Part shown: positions 34,266 through 44,235 of the stretch, piece after piece
How positions within the stretch are numbered: position 1 is the stretch's first letter
How the letters are laid out: every line of letters begins with the position of its first letter
Assembly (NCBI RefSeq): GCF_019703515.2
Contig: NC_059358.1
Span: forward strand, 48,116,094-48,180,093
Source of the DNA: Myxocyprinus asiaticus
Lineage: Eukaryota > Chordata > Actinopteri > Cypriniformes > Catostomidae
DNA: 64,000 nt
Direction of reading: 5' to 3'
Translations under genes and position numbers: made by a program
The notes under the pieces: generated by a model
The model's input: only the letters and a program-made list of their open reading frames with translations
What the model was told of the DNA's origin: nothing
Database searches by the model: none

Positions 34266-35846
34266 CAGGTGCATCTCAATAAATTAGAATGTCGTGGAAA
34301 AGTTCATTTATTTCAGTAATTCAACTCAAATTGTGAAACTCGTGTATTAAATAAATTCAATGCACACAGACTGAAGTAGTTTAAGTCTTTGGTTCTTTTA
34401 ATTGTGATGATTTTGGCTCACATTTAACAAAAACCCACCAATTCACTATCTCAAAAAATTAGAATACATCATAAGACCAATAAAAAAAACATTTTTAGTG
34501 AATTGTTGGCCTTCTGGAAAGTATGTTCATTTACTGTATATGTACTCAATACTTGGTAGGGGCTCCTTTTGCTTTAATTACTGCCTCAATTCGGCGTGGC
34601 ATGGAGGTGATCAGTTTGTGGCACTGCTGAGGTGGTATGGAAGCCCAGGTTTCTTTGACAGTGGCCTTCAGCTCATCTGCATTTTTTGGTCTCTTGTTTC
34701 TCATTTTCCTCTTGACAATACCCCATAGATTCTCTATGGGGTTCAGGTCTGGTGAGTTTGCTGGTCAGTCAAGCACACCAACACCATGGTCATTTAACCA
34801 ACTTTTGGTGCTTTTGGCAGTGTGGGCAGGTGCCAAATCCTGCTGGCAAATGAAATCAGCATCTTTAAAAAGCTGGTCAGCAGAAGGAAGCATGAAGTGC
34901 TCCAAATTTTCTTGGTAAACGGGTGCAGTGACTTTGGTTTTCAAAACACACAATGGACCAACACCAGCAGATGACATTGCACCCCAAATCATCACAGACT
35001 GTGGAAACTTAACACTGGACTTCAAGCAACTTGGGCTATGAGCTTCTCCACCCTTCCTCCAGACTCTAGGACCTTGGTTTCCAAATGAAATACAAAACTT
35101 GCTCTCATCTGAAAAGAGGACTTTGGAACACTGGGCAACAGTCCAGTTCTTCTTCTCCTTAGCCCAGGTAAGACGCCTCTGACGTTGTCTGTGGTTCAGG
35201 AGTGGCTTAACAAGAGGAATACGACAACTGTAGCCAAATTCCTTGACATGTCTGTGTGTGGTGGCTCTTGATGCCTTGACCCCAGCCTCAGTCCATTCCT
35301 TGTGAAGTTCACCCAAATTCTTGAATCAATTTTGCTTGACAATCATAAGGCTGCGGTTCTCTCGGTTGGTTGTGCATCTTTTTCTTCCACACTTTTTCCT
35401 TCCACTCAACTTTCTGTTAACATGCTTGGATACAGCACTCTGTGAACAGCCAGCTTCTTTGGCAATGAATGTTTGTGGTTTACCCTCCTTGTGAAGGGTG
35501 TCAATGATTGTCTTCTGGACAACTGTCAGATCAGCAGTCTTCCCCATGATTGTGTAGCCTAGTGAACCAAACTGAGAGACCATTTTGAAGGCTCAGGAAA
35601 CCTTTGCAGGTGTTTTGAGTTGATTAGCTGATTGGCATATCACCATATTCTAATTTTTTGAGATAGTGAATTGGTGGGTTTTTGTTAAATGTGAGCCAAA
35701 ATCATCACAATTAAAAGAACCAAAGACTTAAACTACTTCAGTCTGTGTGCATTGAATTTATTTAATACACGAGTTTCACAATTTGAATTGAATTACTGAA
35801 ATAAATGAACTTTTCCACGACATTCTAATTTATTGAGATGCACCTG
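34266..35846 (-). mobile_element. complete Tc1-like transposon (CAGGTGCATCTC ends), nested in another Tc1
   Basis: It begins CAGGTGCATCTCAATAAATT and ends with the reverse complement, each bordered by TA (34264-34265 and 35847-35848). The inverted ends are about 200 bp long and nearly identical (34266-34466 and 35643-35846), with a repeated ATCTCAA-AAAATTAGAAT-type motif at their inner edge, the IR/DR layout. It holds one transposase frame (34546-35583). Its ends and frame are far better preserved than those of its host element, so it is among the youngest insertions here. Confidence 0.93.
34546..35583 (-). pseudogene. Tc1 transposase, full length with two in-frame stops
   Basis: One reading frame runs from 35583 to the natural stop at 34546-34548, broken only by TGA at 35326-35328 and TGA at 34765-34767. 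A likely start is the Met at 35547 (MGKTADLTVVQKTIID). It has a paired-like helix-turn-helix DNA-binding region with GRKKCGRKRCTT, then a DDE domain: Asp in LFSDESKF (35107-35109), Asp in FICQQDLAPAHTAK (34837-34839), and Glu in SPDLNPIENLW, 34 residues after the second Asp. DD34E is the Tc1 signature. The first stop is probably a CGA codon turned TGA; the second replaces a conserved Trp before PANSPDLNP. It would cut at TA sites and move the element if intact. Confidence 0.9.
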
Positions 35847-35965
35847 TAATGGCAAGTGATTTTCTAGTAACAAAGTAGCAATTTAGCATGATTACTCAAG
35901 GATAAGGTGTTGGAGTGATGGCTGCTGGAAATGGGGCCTGTCTAGATTTGATAAAAAATTACTTT

Positions 35966-36158
35966 TTCAAATTTACGCATTTGGCAGACACTTTTATCCA
36001 AAGCGACTTACAGTGCCCTTATTACAGGGACAGTCCCCCTGGAGCAACCTGGAGTTAAGTGCCTTGCTCAAGGACACAATGGTGTTGGCTGTGGGGATTA
36101 AACCAACAACCTTTTGCTTACCAGTTCAGTGCTTTAGTCCACTACGCCGCCACCACTC
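35966..36158 (+). repeat. SINE-like repeat, fuller copy
   Basis: It runs GCATTTGGCAGACACTTTTA to CGCCGCCACCACTCC and matches 21876-22020, with about 50 additional bases in the middle (GTGGGGATTAAACCAACAAC). It splits the right part of the Tc1 element at 33330-36302. The opening GGCAGAC.CTTTTATCCAAAGCGACTTACAGTG phrase is common in fish retroposons; the family name is not certain. Confidence 0.65.
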
Positions 36159-37274
36159 CATATGGTGATGGTGCTTCTTTTTACATCTGTAATGTCCTGA
36201 TTATACTTTGTGATCAGTTGAATGCCACTTTGGTGAATTAAATTACCAATTTCCTTATGAAACAGCAAAATCTGTACATTATTCCAAACTTTTGGCTGCC
36301 AGTATATATATATACAGTGCATTCAGAAAGTATTCAGACCCCTTAATTTTTTTCACATTTGGTTATGTTGCAGCCTTATGCTATATAAATGCTATATGAA
36401 ATATCACACTGACATAAGTAGTCAGACTCTTTGCTATGACACTTGAAATTTAGCTCAGGCGCATCACATTTCTCTGGATCATTTATGAGATGTTTCTACA
36501 CTTTGATTGGAGTCCACCTGTGGCAAATTCCATTGATTGGACATGATTTGGAAAGGCACACACCTGTCCATATAAGGTCTCACAGCTGAAAATGCATATC
36601 AGAGCAAATACCAAGCCATGAGGTCAAAGGAATTGCATGCAGAGCTCAGAGACAGGACTGTGTTGAGGCACAGATCTGGGGAAGGCTACAAAAAAAATGT
36701 GGCTGCATTGGAGGTTCCCAAGAGCGCAGTGGCCTCCATAATTCTTAAATGGAAGAAGTTTGGAACAACCAGGACTCTTCCTAGAGCTGGCCGCCAGGCC
36801 AAACTGAGCAATTGGGGGAGAAGGGCCATGGTAAGAGAGGTGACCAAGAACCCGATGGTCACTCTGGTTGAGCTCCTGAGATCATGTATGAAGATGGGAG
36901 AAACTTGCAGAAGAACAACCATCTCTGCGACACTCCACCGATCTGGGCTTTATGGCAGAGTGACCAGATGGAAGCCTCTCCTCAGTGCAAAACACAAAAA
37001 AGCACCTAAACGACTTTCAGACTGTGAGAAACAAGATTCTCTGGTCTGATGAAATGAAGATCGAACTGCTTGGCCACAATTCCAAGCGTCATGTCTGGAG
37101 GAAAACAGGCACCGCTCATCACCTGTGCAATACCATCTCAATGTGGGAGCATGGTGGTGGTAGCATCATGCTGTGGGGGTGTTTTTCAGTGGCAGGGACT
37201 GGGGGACTGGTCAGGGTTGAAGGAAAGCTTAATGCAGCAAAATACAGAGATATCCTTAATGAAAACCTGATCCA

Positions 37275-38712
37275 GAGCGCAACTGGGGAAGCCCAACTCG
37301 CGGCTCAACAACTACCAGCGACGAGCCTCCTGGCTTACGGAGACTTAAGGAAAGCCATCCTGCAACGGGTTGGTCGAAGTCCGGAAGAAAGTCGTCAACT
37401 CTTCCGGAGCCTGAAGCTGGAGTGCTCCGACATCCTGTTTGCCTTCGCCCAACGGCATTCAACACCATAGTGCCCTCCAAGCTAGATGAGAAACTCCGGG
37501 CTCTGGGCTTAAACAGCTCGCTGTGCAGCTGGATCCTGGACTTCCTGTCAAGCAGATGCCAGGTGGTTAGAATAGGCAGCAACATCTCCTCATCACTGAC
37601 CCTCAACACTGGAGCCCCGCAGGGCTGTGTTCTCAGCCCACTCCTGTATTCCCTGTACACACATGACTGTGTGGCAACACATAGTTCCAATGCCATCTTT
37701 AAGTTTGCTGATGATACGACGGTGGTAGGTCTGATCACTGACAATGATGAAACAGCCTACAGAGAGGAGGTGCACACTCTGACACACTGGTGTCAGGAGC
37801 ACAACCTCTCCCTCAACGTCAGTAAGACAAAGGAGCTTGTGGAGGACTTCAGAAGAAAAGACAGAGAACACAGTCCCATCACCATCAATGGAGCACCAGT
37901 GGAGAGAGTCAGCAGCTTCAAGTTCCTGGGTGTCCACATCACTGAGGAACTCACATGATCCATCCACACTGAAGTCGTTGTGAAGAAGGCTCATCAGCGC
38001 CTCTTCTTCCTGTGACGGCTGAGGAAGTTTGGAATGAACCGCCACATCCTCACACGGTTCTACACCTGCACTGTAGAGACACATCATCGGAAGTGAGCTT
38101 CCCTCCCTCCAGGAAATATATACAAGGCGGTGTGTGAAAAAAGCTCGGAGGATCATCAGAGACTCCAGCCACCCGAGCCATGGGCTGTTCTCACTGCTAC
38201 CATCAGGTAGGCGGTATCGCAGCATCAGGAACCGCACCAGCCGACTCCATGATAGCTTCTTTCCCCAAGCAATCAGACTTCTGAGCTCTTGATCTCCCAC
38301 GATCAAATACATCAGCACTGCACTTTATTACCCTTACTCTTATATCTCACACCGGACTGTCATAAATTATATTATTATTATATTATATTCTCTCTTAACA
38401 ACTGACTATCAACCGACAGCCTGAATGTCAATACAGTACAATAATGCACATTCTATATATACTATATATACTTTTTTATATATTTTTATTTTTTATTTTA
38501 TTGAATAATGTGTATCTATATAGTGTGTATTGTATACTGTACAGTGTATGTTATTATTTGTATATTGTTGAGTGTAATTATGTGTATATCAGATGTTTAA
38601 ATTGTGTTGTGTTAATTTGATGTTTATTGTAAATTGGTACTGTCTCATCACTGTCACGACTGCTATGTTGATCAGAACTGCACCCAAGAATTTCACACAC
38701 CATTGCACTTTG
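37275..38712 (+). mobile_element. Rex-type LINE, 3' part, inserted in a Tc1 element
   Basis: The frame 37422-37958 shows RT motifs: [23 protein letters not shown]-type [19 protein letters not shown], the catalytic [18 protein letters not shown], and [18 protein letters not shown], then [14 protein letters not shown] downstream stretch to 38280 encodes the thumb and C-terminus (HHRK..., RPRAMGCSHCYHQ-type wording in changed frames) before an AT-rich 3' end. It is 5'-truncated, as usual for LINEs, and joins Gmr1-like sequence at about 38713 without a visible boundary repeat. Confidence 0.82.
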
Positions 38713-40271
38713 ATGTGTGCCCCCGATAGAGGGGGCACCCATCAAATATACTACCTCAATCTCCTGAAATTGTGGAGGGAGGCGGTTCCTGTGACGTTGG
38801 CTACGGTTGTTCCCGAGAAGGCGGAGCTCGGACCGGAGGTGAGTTAATTTTATTTGACATTGGATTTGACGAAGGGTTATTGGTAGATCCCCTTGATACC
38901 AATTTCCCGTGAGAAAACCGCCTTCTCCACACCGTTTGGATTACACCAATTTGTGACACTTCCGTTCAGTTTGTTTGGAGCCCCGGCTACGTTTCAGCGT
39001 CTCATGGACCGAATCCTCAGGCCGCATTCAGCTTACACCGCTGCCTATTTAGATGACATCATCATTTACAACAATGATTGGCAGCGGCACATGCAACATC
39101 TGAGGGCGGTTCTGAGATCGCTGCACCGAGCGGGACTCACAGCGAACCCAAAGAAGTAAGCGATTGGGCGGGTGGAGGTACGGTATCTGGGGTTCCACTT
39201 GGGCCATGGGCAGGTGTGTCCCCAAATTGACAAGACAGCGGTGATTGTGACCTGCCCGAGGCCCAAGACCAAAAAGGGGGTGAGACAGTTCCTGGGGCTG
39301 GCTATTATAGAAGGTTCGTACCTAATTATTCAGACGTCACCAGCCCGCTGACTGATCTCACTAAAATGGAGCTCCAGACCTGGTCCAGTGGACGGAGCAG
39401 TGTCAGCGGGCGTTCACACAAGTCAAAGCCGCACTTTGCGGGGGGCCGCATTTACATTCACCTGACTTCTCTCTCCCTTTTGTTTTACAGACAGATGCTT
39501 CAGACAGGGGGCTGGGGGCTGTGCTCTCGCAGGTGGTGGAAGGGGAGGAGTGCCCGGTGCTGTACATTAGCCGTAAGCTCTCGTTGAGGGAAACTAAGTA
39601 CAGCACCGTGGAAAAGGAGTGTCTCGCCATCAAGTGGGCGGTCCTCACTCTCCGATACTACCTGTTGGGGCGGGCCTTCACCCTCTGTTCCGATCACGCC
39701 CCACTCCAGTGGCTCCACCGCATGAAAGATACCAATGCCCGGATCACCCGTTGGTATCTGGCTCTTCAGCCATTTAAGTTCAAGGTGGTCCACAGACCGG
39801 GAGCACAGATGGCTGTTGCCGACTTCCTTTCCAGGAATGGGGAGGGAGTGGTAGGCAGGCCGGATGCCGCCCCGGCCTGAGTCGGGCGGTGGGGATATGT
39901 GGCAGCGGGGGCGTGGTCAAGCATCTCTCCGGAGAGAGAGAAAGCGGTAAGGGCGCTTACACCTGAGTTAAATTATGTCTAACACCTGTCTCTAATTTCA
40001 GTGAGCACGGGGAGAGCGGCATAAATTGAGCCAAACAGCAGGTAGACGAGAGAGGGAGAGCCTGGGCACCAGAGAACCGATTGCGAAGCTAAGGCTTTAT
40101 TATTGCAAAGTTGAGAGTTTATTTTGTGAAGTAGTTTGTGTATTTTTTAGAGTGAGTTATTGAACAGCATAAAAGCCCTGAAGGTGTGTGTTTGCCGCAG
40201 TGAGGAAAATAAAACTCTTACCTGAACCAGGAAATCTGCTTCTCGCCTCCTCCTTCCACTGAGAAGTGTTA
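38713..40271 (+). mobile_element. Gmr1-like Ty3/gypsy retroelement, 3' part with 3' LTR, plus strand
   Basis: The left edge encodes DRGGTHQIYYLNLLKLWREA, the tail of an integrase, followed directly by TLATVVPEKAELGPE of the polymerase frame. Most of RT is deleted. Then come FGLHQFVTLPFSLFGAPATF and YLDDIIIYNNDW (about 38935-39075) and an RNase H with LYISRKLSLRETKYSTVEKE and HAPLQWLHRMKDTNARITRW, ending VADFLSRNGE (about 39840). Integrase before RT is the Gmr1 order also seen at 48904-53020. A 375-bp LTR (39897-40271, TGTGGCAG...GTTACA) closes it. Gag and most of pol are absent. Confidence 0.82.
39897..40271 (+). repeat. 3' LTR of the Gmr1-like fragment
   Basis: Starts TGTGGCAGCGGGGGCGTGGT and ends GAGAAGTGTTACA. 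Upstream is a G-rich purine stretch (GGGCGGTGGGGATA) that would serve as the polypurine tract. Its first half matches the LTR at 48904-49171 read on the minus strand. A GGAAAATAAAAC block near 40205 could hold the poly(A) signal. Confidence 0.75.
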
Positions 40272-40461
40272 CAGTGATATTTCAGTTTTTTCTTTTTAAT
40301 AAATTTGCAAAGTTATCAAAAATCTTTTTTTTTTTTTTTTTGCTTTGTCATTATGGGGTATTGATGTGGGAAAATAACAATTTACAGCATTTTAGCATAA
40401 GGCTGCAACATAACAAAATGTGAAAAAAATGAATGGGTCTGAATACTTCATGAATGCACTG

Positions 40462-40537
<76 letters not shown>
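40462..40537. repeat. (AT)n microsatellite between two Tc1 elements
   Basis: About 75 bp of TA/AT repeat filling exactly the space between the right end of the Tc1 element at 36315-40461 and the left edge of the Tc1 element at 40538. Confidence 0.93.
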
Positions 40538-40540
<3 letters not shown>

Positions 40541-41642
40541 AGAAGTTTACATACACCTTAGCCAAATACATTTAAACTCAGTTTTTCACAATTCCTGACA
40601 TTTAAAACATTCCCTGTCCTAGGTCAGTTAGGATCACTACTTTATTTAAAGAATATGAAATGTCAGAATAATATTAGAGAGAATTATTTATTTAAGCTTT
40701 TATCACTTTCATCACATTCCCAGTGGGTCAGAAGTTTACATACACTTTGTTAGTATTTGGTAGCATTGCCTTTAAATTGTATAACTTGGGTAAAACGTTT
40801 TGGGTAGCCTTCCACAAGCTTCTCACAGTAAGTTGCTGGAATTTTGGCCCATTCCTCCAGGCAGAACTGGTGTAATTGAGTCAGGTTTGTAGGCCTCTTG
40901 CCTGACATGCTTTTTCAGTTCTGCCCACAAATTTTCTATTGGACTGAGGTTAGAGCTTTGTGATGGCCACTCCAATACCTTGACTTTGTTGTCCTTAGGC
41001 CATTTTTTCACAACTTTGGAGGTATGCTTGGGGTCGTTGTCCATTTGGAAGACCCATTTGAGACCGATCGTTAACTTCCTGGCTGATGTCTTGAGATGTT
41101 GCTTCAATATATCCACATAATTTTCCTTCCTCATGCTGCCATCTATTTGTAAAGTGTGCCAGTCCCTCATGTAGCAAAACACCCCCATAATATGATGCTA
41201 ACACCCCCATGCTTCACGGTTGGGATGGTGTTCTTCGGCTTGCAAGCCTCACCCTTTTCCCTCCAAACATAACGATGGTCATTATGGCCAAAAAGTTAAA
41301 TTTGTGTTTCATCAGACCAGAGGACATTTCTCCCAAAAGTAAGTTCTTTGTCCCCATGTGCACTTGCAAACTGTAGTCTGGCTTTTTATGGAAGTTTTGG
41401 AGCATTGGCTTGTTTTTTGCTGAGCAGCCTTTCAGATTATGTCGACATAGGACTTGTTTTACTGTGGATATAGATTATTGTATACCTGTTTCCTCCAGCA
41501 TCTTCACAAGGTCCTTTGCTGTTGTTCTGGGATTGATTTGCACTTTCCACACCAAACTACGTGCATCTCTAGGAGACAGAATGCGTCTCCTTCCTGAGCG
41601 GTATGATGGCTATGTGGTCCCATGGTGTTTATACTTGCGTTC

Positions 41643-43127
41643 TGTAGGGCCTTGGCCCACTCAAAATGGCAGCAGAGACCGCATGGCCCTTTGTTCTATA
41701 ATCAAAGGAGAGACATTGAACTCAGTTTCCCAGGATCCTTCACAAATTCACAACTGGGTGCAAAGTCCCACCCATGGACCCAGTCTCAAACGCCATTGGT
41801 CGATAGTGGCCTACGACCGATGACGTCATCTTGTCAATAAAACCAGCAGACAGATGTAGTTCGGCCTCTCTGTGCTAAGCTCTGGCTGGCTGTTAAGGGA
41901 CATCTGTACTGTGCACGTACTGAAGGAGTTTTCCCTCCGTTTTGGACTGAGAACAAAGAGACCACGTTTTTCTAACCTCACCATTTGGCCATGGTAGAGT
42001 AAGATTAACTTAGCTTTGTTCAAGTCTTATAGTATACTTATAACAAACGGTTCAGTTTCACTGTAAAGCAACAGTGAATTTATTTTGAAAAACGGAAAGG
42101 CGACCAGTTTCCCTTCTCCCTCTTTTTCATTCAACGTTGACTACCTTCTGCATTCTTCTCCATCGCAGGATCCGAAGAATAAAGCAGAGATGCGTCTTTT
42201 CGCTGACGATCGTAAGACAAGGGACAAATCCAGACCGTTTCTCCTGACCGCTCAATGCAACAGGAATTCCAACGGACAACCCTACTGAAATCACACAGGA
42301 TTTCCCAAGTAAGGCTTGATATCTGGGCAGATTTAGTTTAGAAACTGTGATTTTTCTTGTGAAACTAAATCATATTTTTGATTCTAAATGCTGATGTTTT
42401 GAGTATATTTGTATGTTAAACTCGGCTCACTGTTTGCTGTTTCGAGTTGGGAGATTTGTATTAGTTTTCTTTTGGGGTTATGTTTATTTTGTTGAGTGAT
42501 CTGAACTAGTAATTCAGTCCCGCTGTTACGAGCATTTACCCTCAATTAAATTGCATGCACTTTTCCTCTCTCTCTCGTTCTCATTCTCTCTCTGCCACGA
42601 AGCCAACCCCTGCCACGTCAAGTACTCCCAAGTTACCTCAGAGTACTGTTATTTTATTGGTGTTACAAACTAACTGTAACTAGATTACTATTAGATTTGT
42701 ATAGCAATAATTTAACTAGTTTTTCCCCTTTTTGATTATTTTGATTAACAATTGAGATACTCAACCTACAGGGTAGATTTTGTTTTTGTGAGACTCAATC
42801 AGTAACTTGCTATAATTGTTCTCTTTTCAAAGAGTGGTGCCCCGAGAATAGAATTTAATGAGTTAAATTATATTTAATTATTATTTAATTGTTATTTAAT
42901 TATTCTATATTTAATAACAATTAATTATTGGTTATTTCTGATAGTAAAACTGATTTAAACAACCAGTAGCACCTACATAATAATTGGTGCCCCGAGAATA
43001 GAGTTTAATGAGTTAAATTCTATTTAATTATTATTTAATTGTTATTTAATTATTCCATAATTAATAACAATTAATTATTGGTTATTTCTGATAGTAAAAC
43101 TGATTTAAACAACCAGTAGCACCTACA
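41643..43127 (+). mobile_element. solo-LTR-like insertion, 1485 bp, with 4-bp target duplication
   Basis: It starts TGTAGGGCCTTGGCCC and ends AGTAGCACCTACA, giving TGTAG/CTACA inverted tips. It is flanked by GTTC at 41639-41642 and 43128-43131, and removing it rejoins the Tc1 sequence. Toward its left are a CCAAT-type CGCCATTGG, a palindromic GATGACGTCATC (41818-41829, a CRE-like site) and CAATAAAACC at about 41836, as expected of U3 and R of an LTR. No coding frame of note is present. An LTR of this length fits a retrovirus-like or gypsy element; the internal region is gone. Confidence 0.7.
42835..43127 (+). repeat. 143-bp tandem duplication at the LTR end
   Basis: Units 42835-42977 and 42985-43127 begin TGGTGCCCCGAGAATAG and end AGCACCTACA, separated by TAATAAT; they differ at only a few positions. 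The second unit provides the LTR 3' end. Confidence 0.93.
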
Positions 43128-43311
43128 GTTCTATTGTTTGTACAGATGAACGTGGTACCTTCAGGTATTTGGAAATTGCTTCCAAGGACGAACCCAACTT
43201 TTTTTTCTGAGGTCTTGGCTGATTTCTTTATATTTTCCCATGATGTCAAGCAAAGAGGCACCGAGTGTGAAGGTAGGCCTTAAAATACATCCACAGGTAC
43301 ACCTCCAATTG

Positions 43312-44235
43312 CAAAACACATCTCACAACAAATGGAAAAGTTGTCTTGTGTGGAGTTTTGTCACTTTCTCCATGACCTGTTTAGAGAAATCTCAAAGTTG
43401 AGTCTTGTGCTTCAGAAGAACTCACTTATTCTTCCTTAGGCTGTAGCAACTAATGATACCTGTGTTTGTACAATCAAGGGAATGAAGGACAAACCAGTGA
43501 GGAATGGAAAGTTGGAGGAATTTCTCCATCACACAAACTTAGATTCAGTTTCTCAGCATGAGAATGTGGTGCAGCAGGACAAAACTCAAAGAGAAAAAGA
43601 CTAGAAGGCAGAAAAAGGCAGCCTCGTCTGACTACATGGGCATTTCCTTTCAGAACATACCACTTAAAGGTTGTGATCTCTCAGGTTTCAGTGAAGAACT
43701 AAACCACCTCATTGAAGAAACTGTAGACATTACAGTTAAGGAACTTGAAAGGAGGTTTGAAATTATGAGAGACAACAAACAGCACAGAAACACGCAAGGG
43801 GCAGAGATAATTCGATGGTTCTCCGTCTTTTGTCATGATTCATGGCCAGACGACATCCACACTTTTGGAGAAAATGAAATTGACAAGCTGCTAAAATGGT
43901 ATCAAGGCAACTTGCTGAAAAATGGATGTGACATCAGTGCTGTAAAGGCAGAATGGAGATTGCTGAAAACTCTTGTAAAAGGACAGTTTTCAGATAAATC
44001 CTATTGCAGTTTGTGGGAAGGCCTACTGACAAAAGAGCCCTACTGCTCAGATTTCCAGAATGTTTTGCGTCTAGTTAAGATATTGCTTGTCCTACCAATT
44101 TCGGCTGCTCAGTGTGAACGTGGCTTTTCAGATCAAAACAGGATCAAAAGTATGCAATTCACTCCATGTGTCAACCTTGGAAGACTTGATCAGGATCAGT
44201 ACAGAGGGCCCATCACTTGAACAGTTTGAGACTCA
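43312..44235 (+). pseudogene. hAT-family transposase C-terminal fragment
   Basis: The main frame 43558-44220 leads to the hAT dimerisation region: VLRLVKILLVLPISAAQCER followed by GFSDQNRIKS. That is the conserved LP-S-A-x-CERGFS motif of hAT transposases and of domesticated hAT genes in vertebrates. Earlier parts (GISFQNIPLKGCDL, TVKELERRFEIMRDN) fit the region between the RNase-H-like core segments. A frameshift near 44165 splits off LEDLIRISTEGPSLEQFE, which belongs directly after. The DNA-binding domain and first catalytic Asp are missing. An upstream piece in another frame starts MKDKPVRNGKLEEFLHH. It is bounded by Tc1 (43311) and a LINE (44236). Confidence 0.75.

Larger units (their letters stand above)
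33330..36302 (-). mobile_element. Tc1-like transposon (CTGGCAGCC ends), minus strand, split by a second Tc1 and a SINE
   Basis: The ends CTGGCAGCCAAAA (33330) and TTTTGGCTGCCAG (to 36302) are inverted, followed inside by matching CAGATTTTGC and CATTCAACTGATCAC blocks. The decayed transposase on the minus strand shows RNRRLTCPQLTASLN and KRRLRGAGLMGRIAKKKPL (33915-33700), then SVMDLNPIEILWDQLDCKVR (33700-33640, with the catalytic Glu) after a deletion that removed both Asp regions. It has been interrupted at 34266-35846 and at about 35966-36158. It is dead. Confidence 0.85.
36315..40461 (+). mobile_element. Tc1-like transposon (CAGTGCATTCAG ends), split by LINE and Gmr1-like sequence
   Basis: The ends CAGTGCATTCAGAAAGTATT (36315) and the inverted tip ending CATGAATGCACTG (40461) define the element; a TA run flanks each side. 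The transposase starts at 36618 (MRSKELHAELRDRTVLRHRS), covers the DNA-binding region and, after a frameshift near 36990, continues with RNKILWSDEMKIELLGHNS and EHGGGSIMLWGCFSVAGTGG to about 37270. There it breaks off into Rex-type LINE sequence; Tc1 sequence resumes only at 40272 in the 3' non-coding part. The same family is at 58811-61008. Confidence 0.88.
40538..43311 (-). mobile_element. Tc1-like transposon, minus strand, tip-eroded and split by a solo LTR
   Basis: Two GTCAGAAGTTTACATACA repeats at 40538 and about 40727 give the Tc1 double-repeat end; the outermost ~9 bases are replaced by the TA microsatellite. Minus-strand transposase pieces are KWVFQMDNDPKHTSKVVKKW and SSNLSPIENLWAELKKHVRQ (41060-40870; NP has become SP). 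N-terminal wording appears near 43130-43260. The other terminal repeat, beyond 43311, is missing. It is the same family as 31279-32773. Confidence 0.85.

Noticed and set aside
37593..38318. A 241-codon minus-strand gene
   Set aside because: It is the antisense shadow of the Rex-type LINE RT and C-terminal region.
42985..43002. A functional primer-binding site
   Set aside because: TGGTGCCCCGAGAATAG looks like one but lies before, not after, the LTR end in the surviving copy, and no internal region remains.
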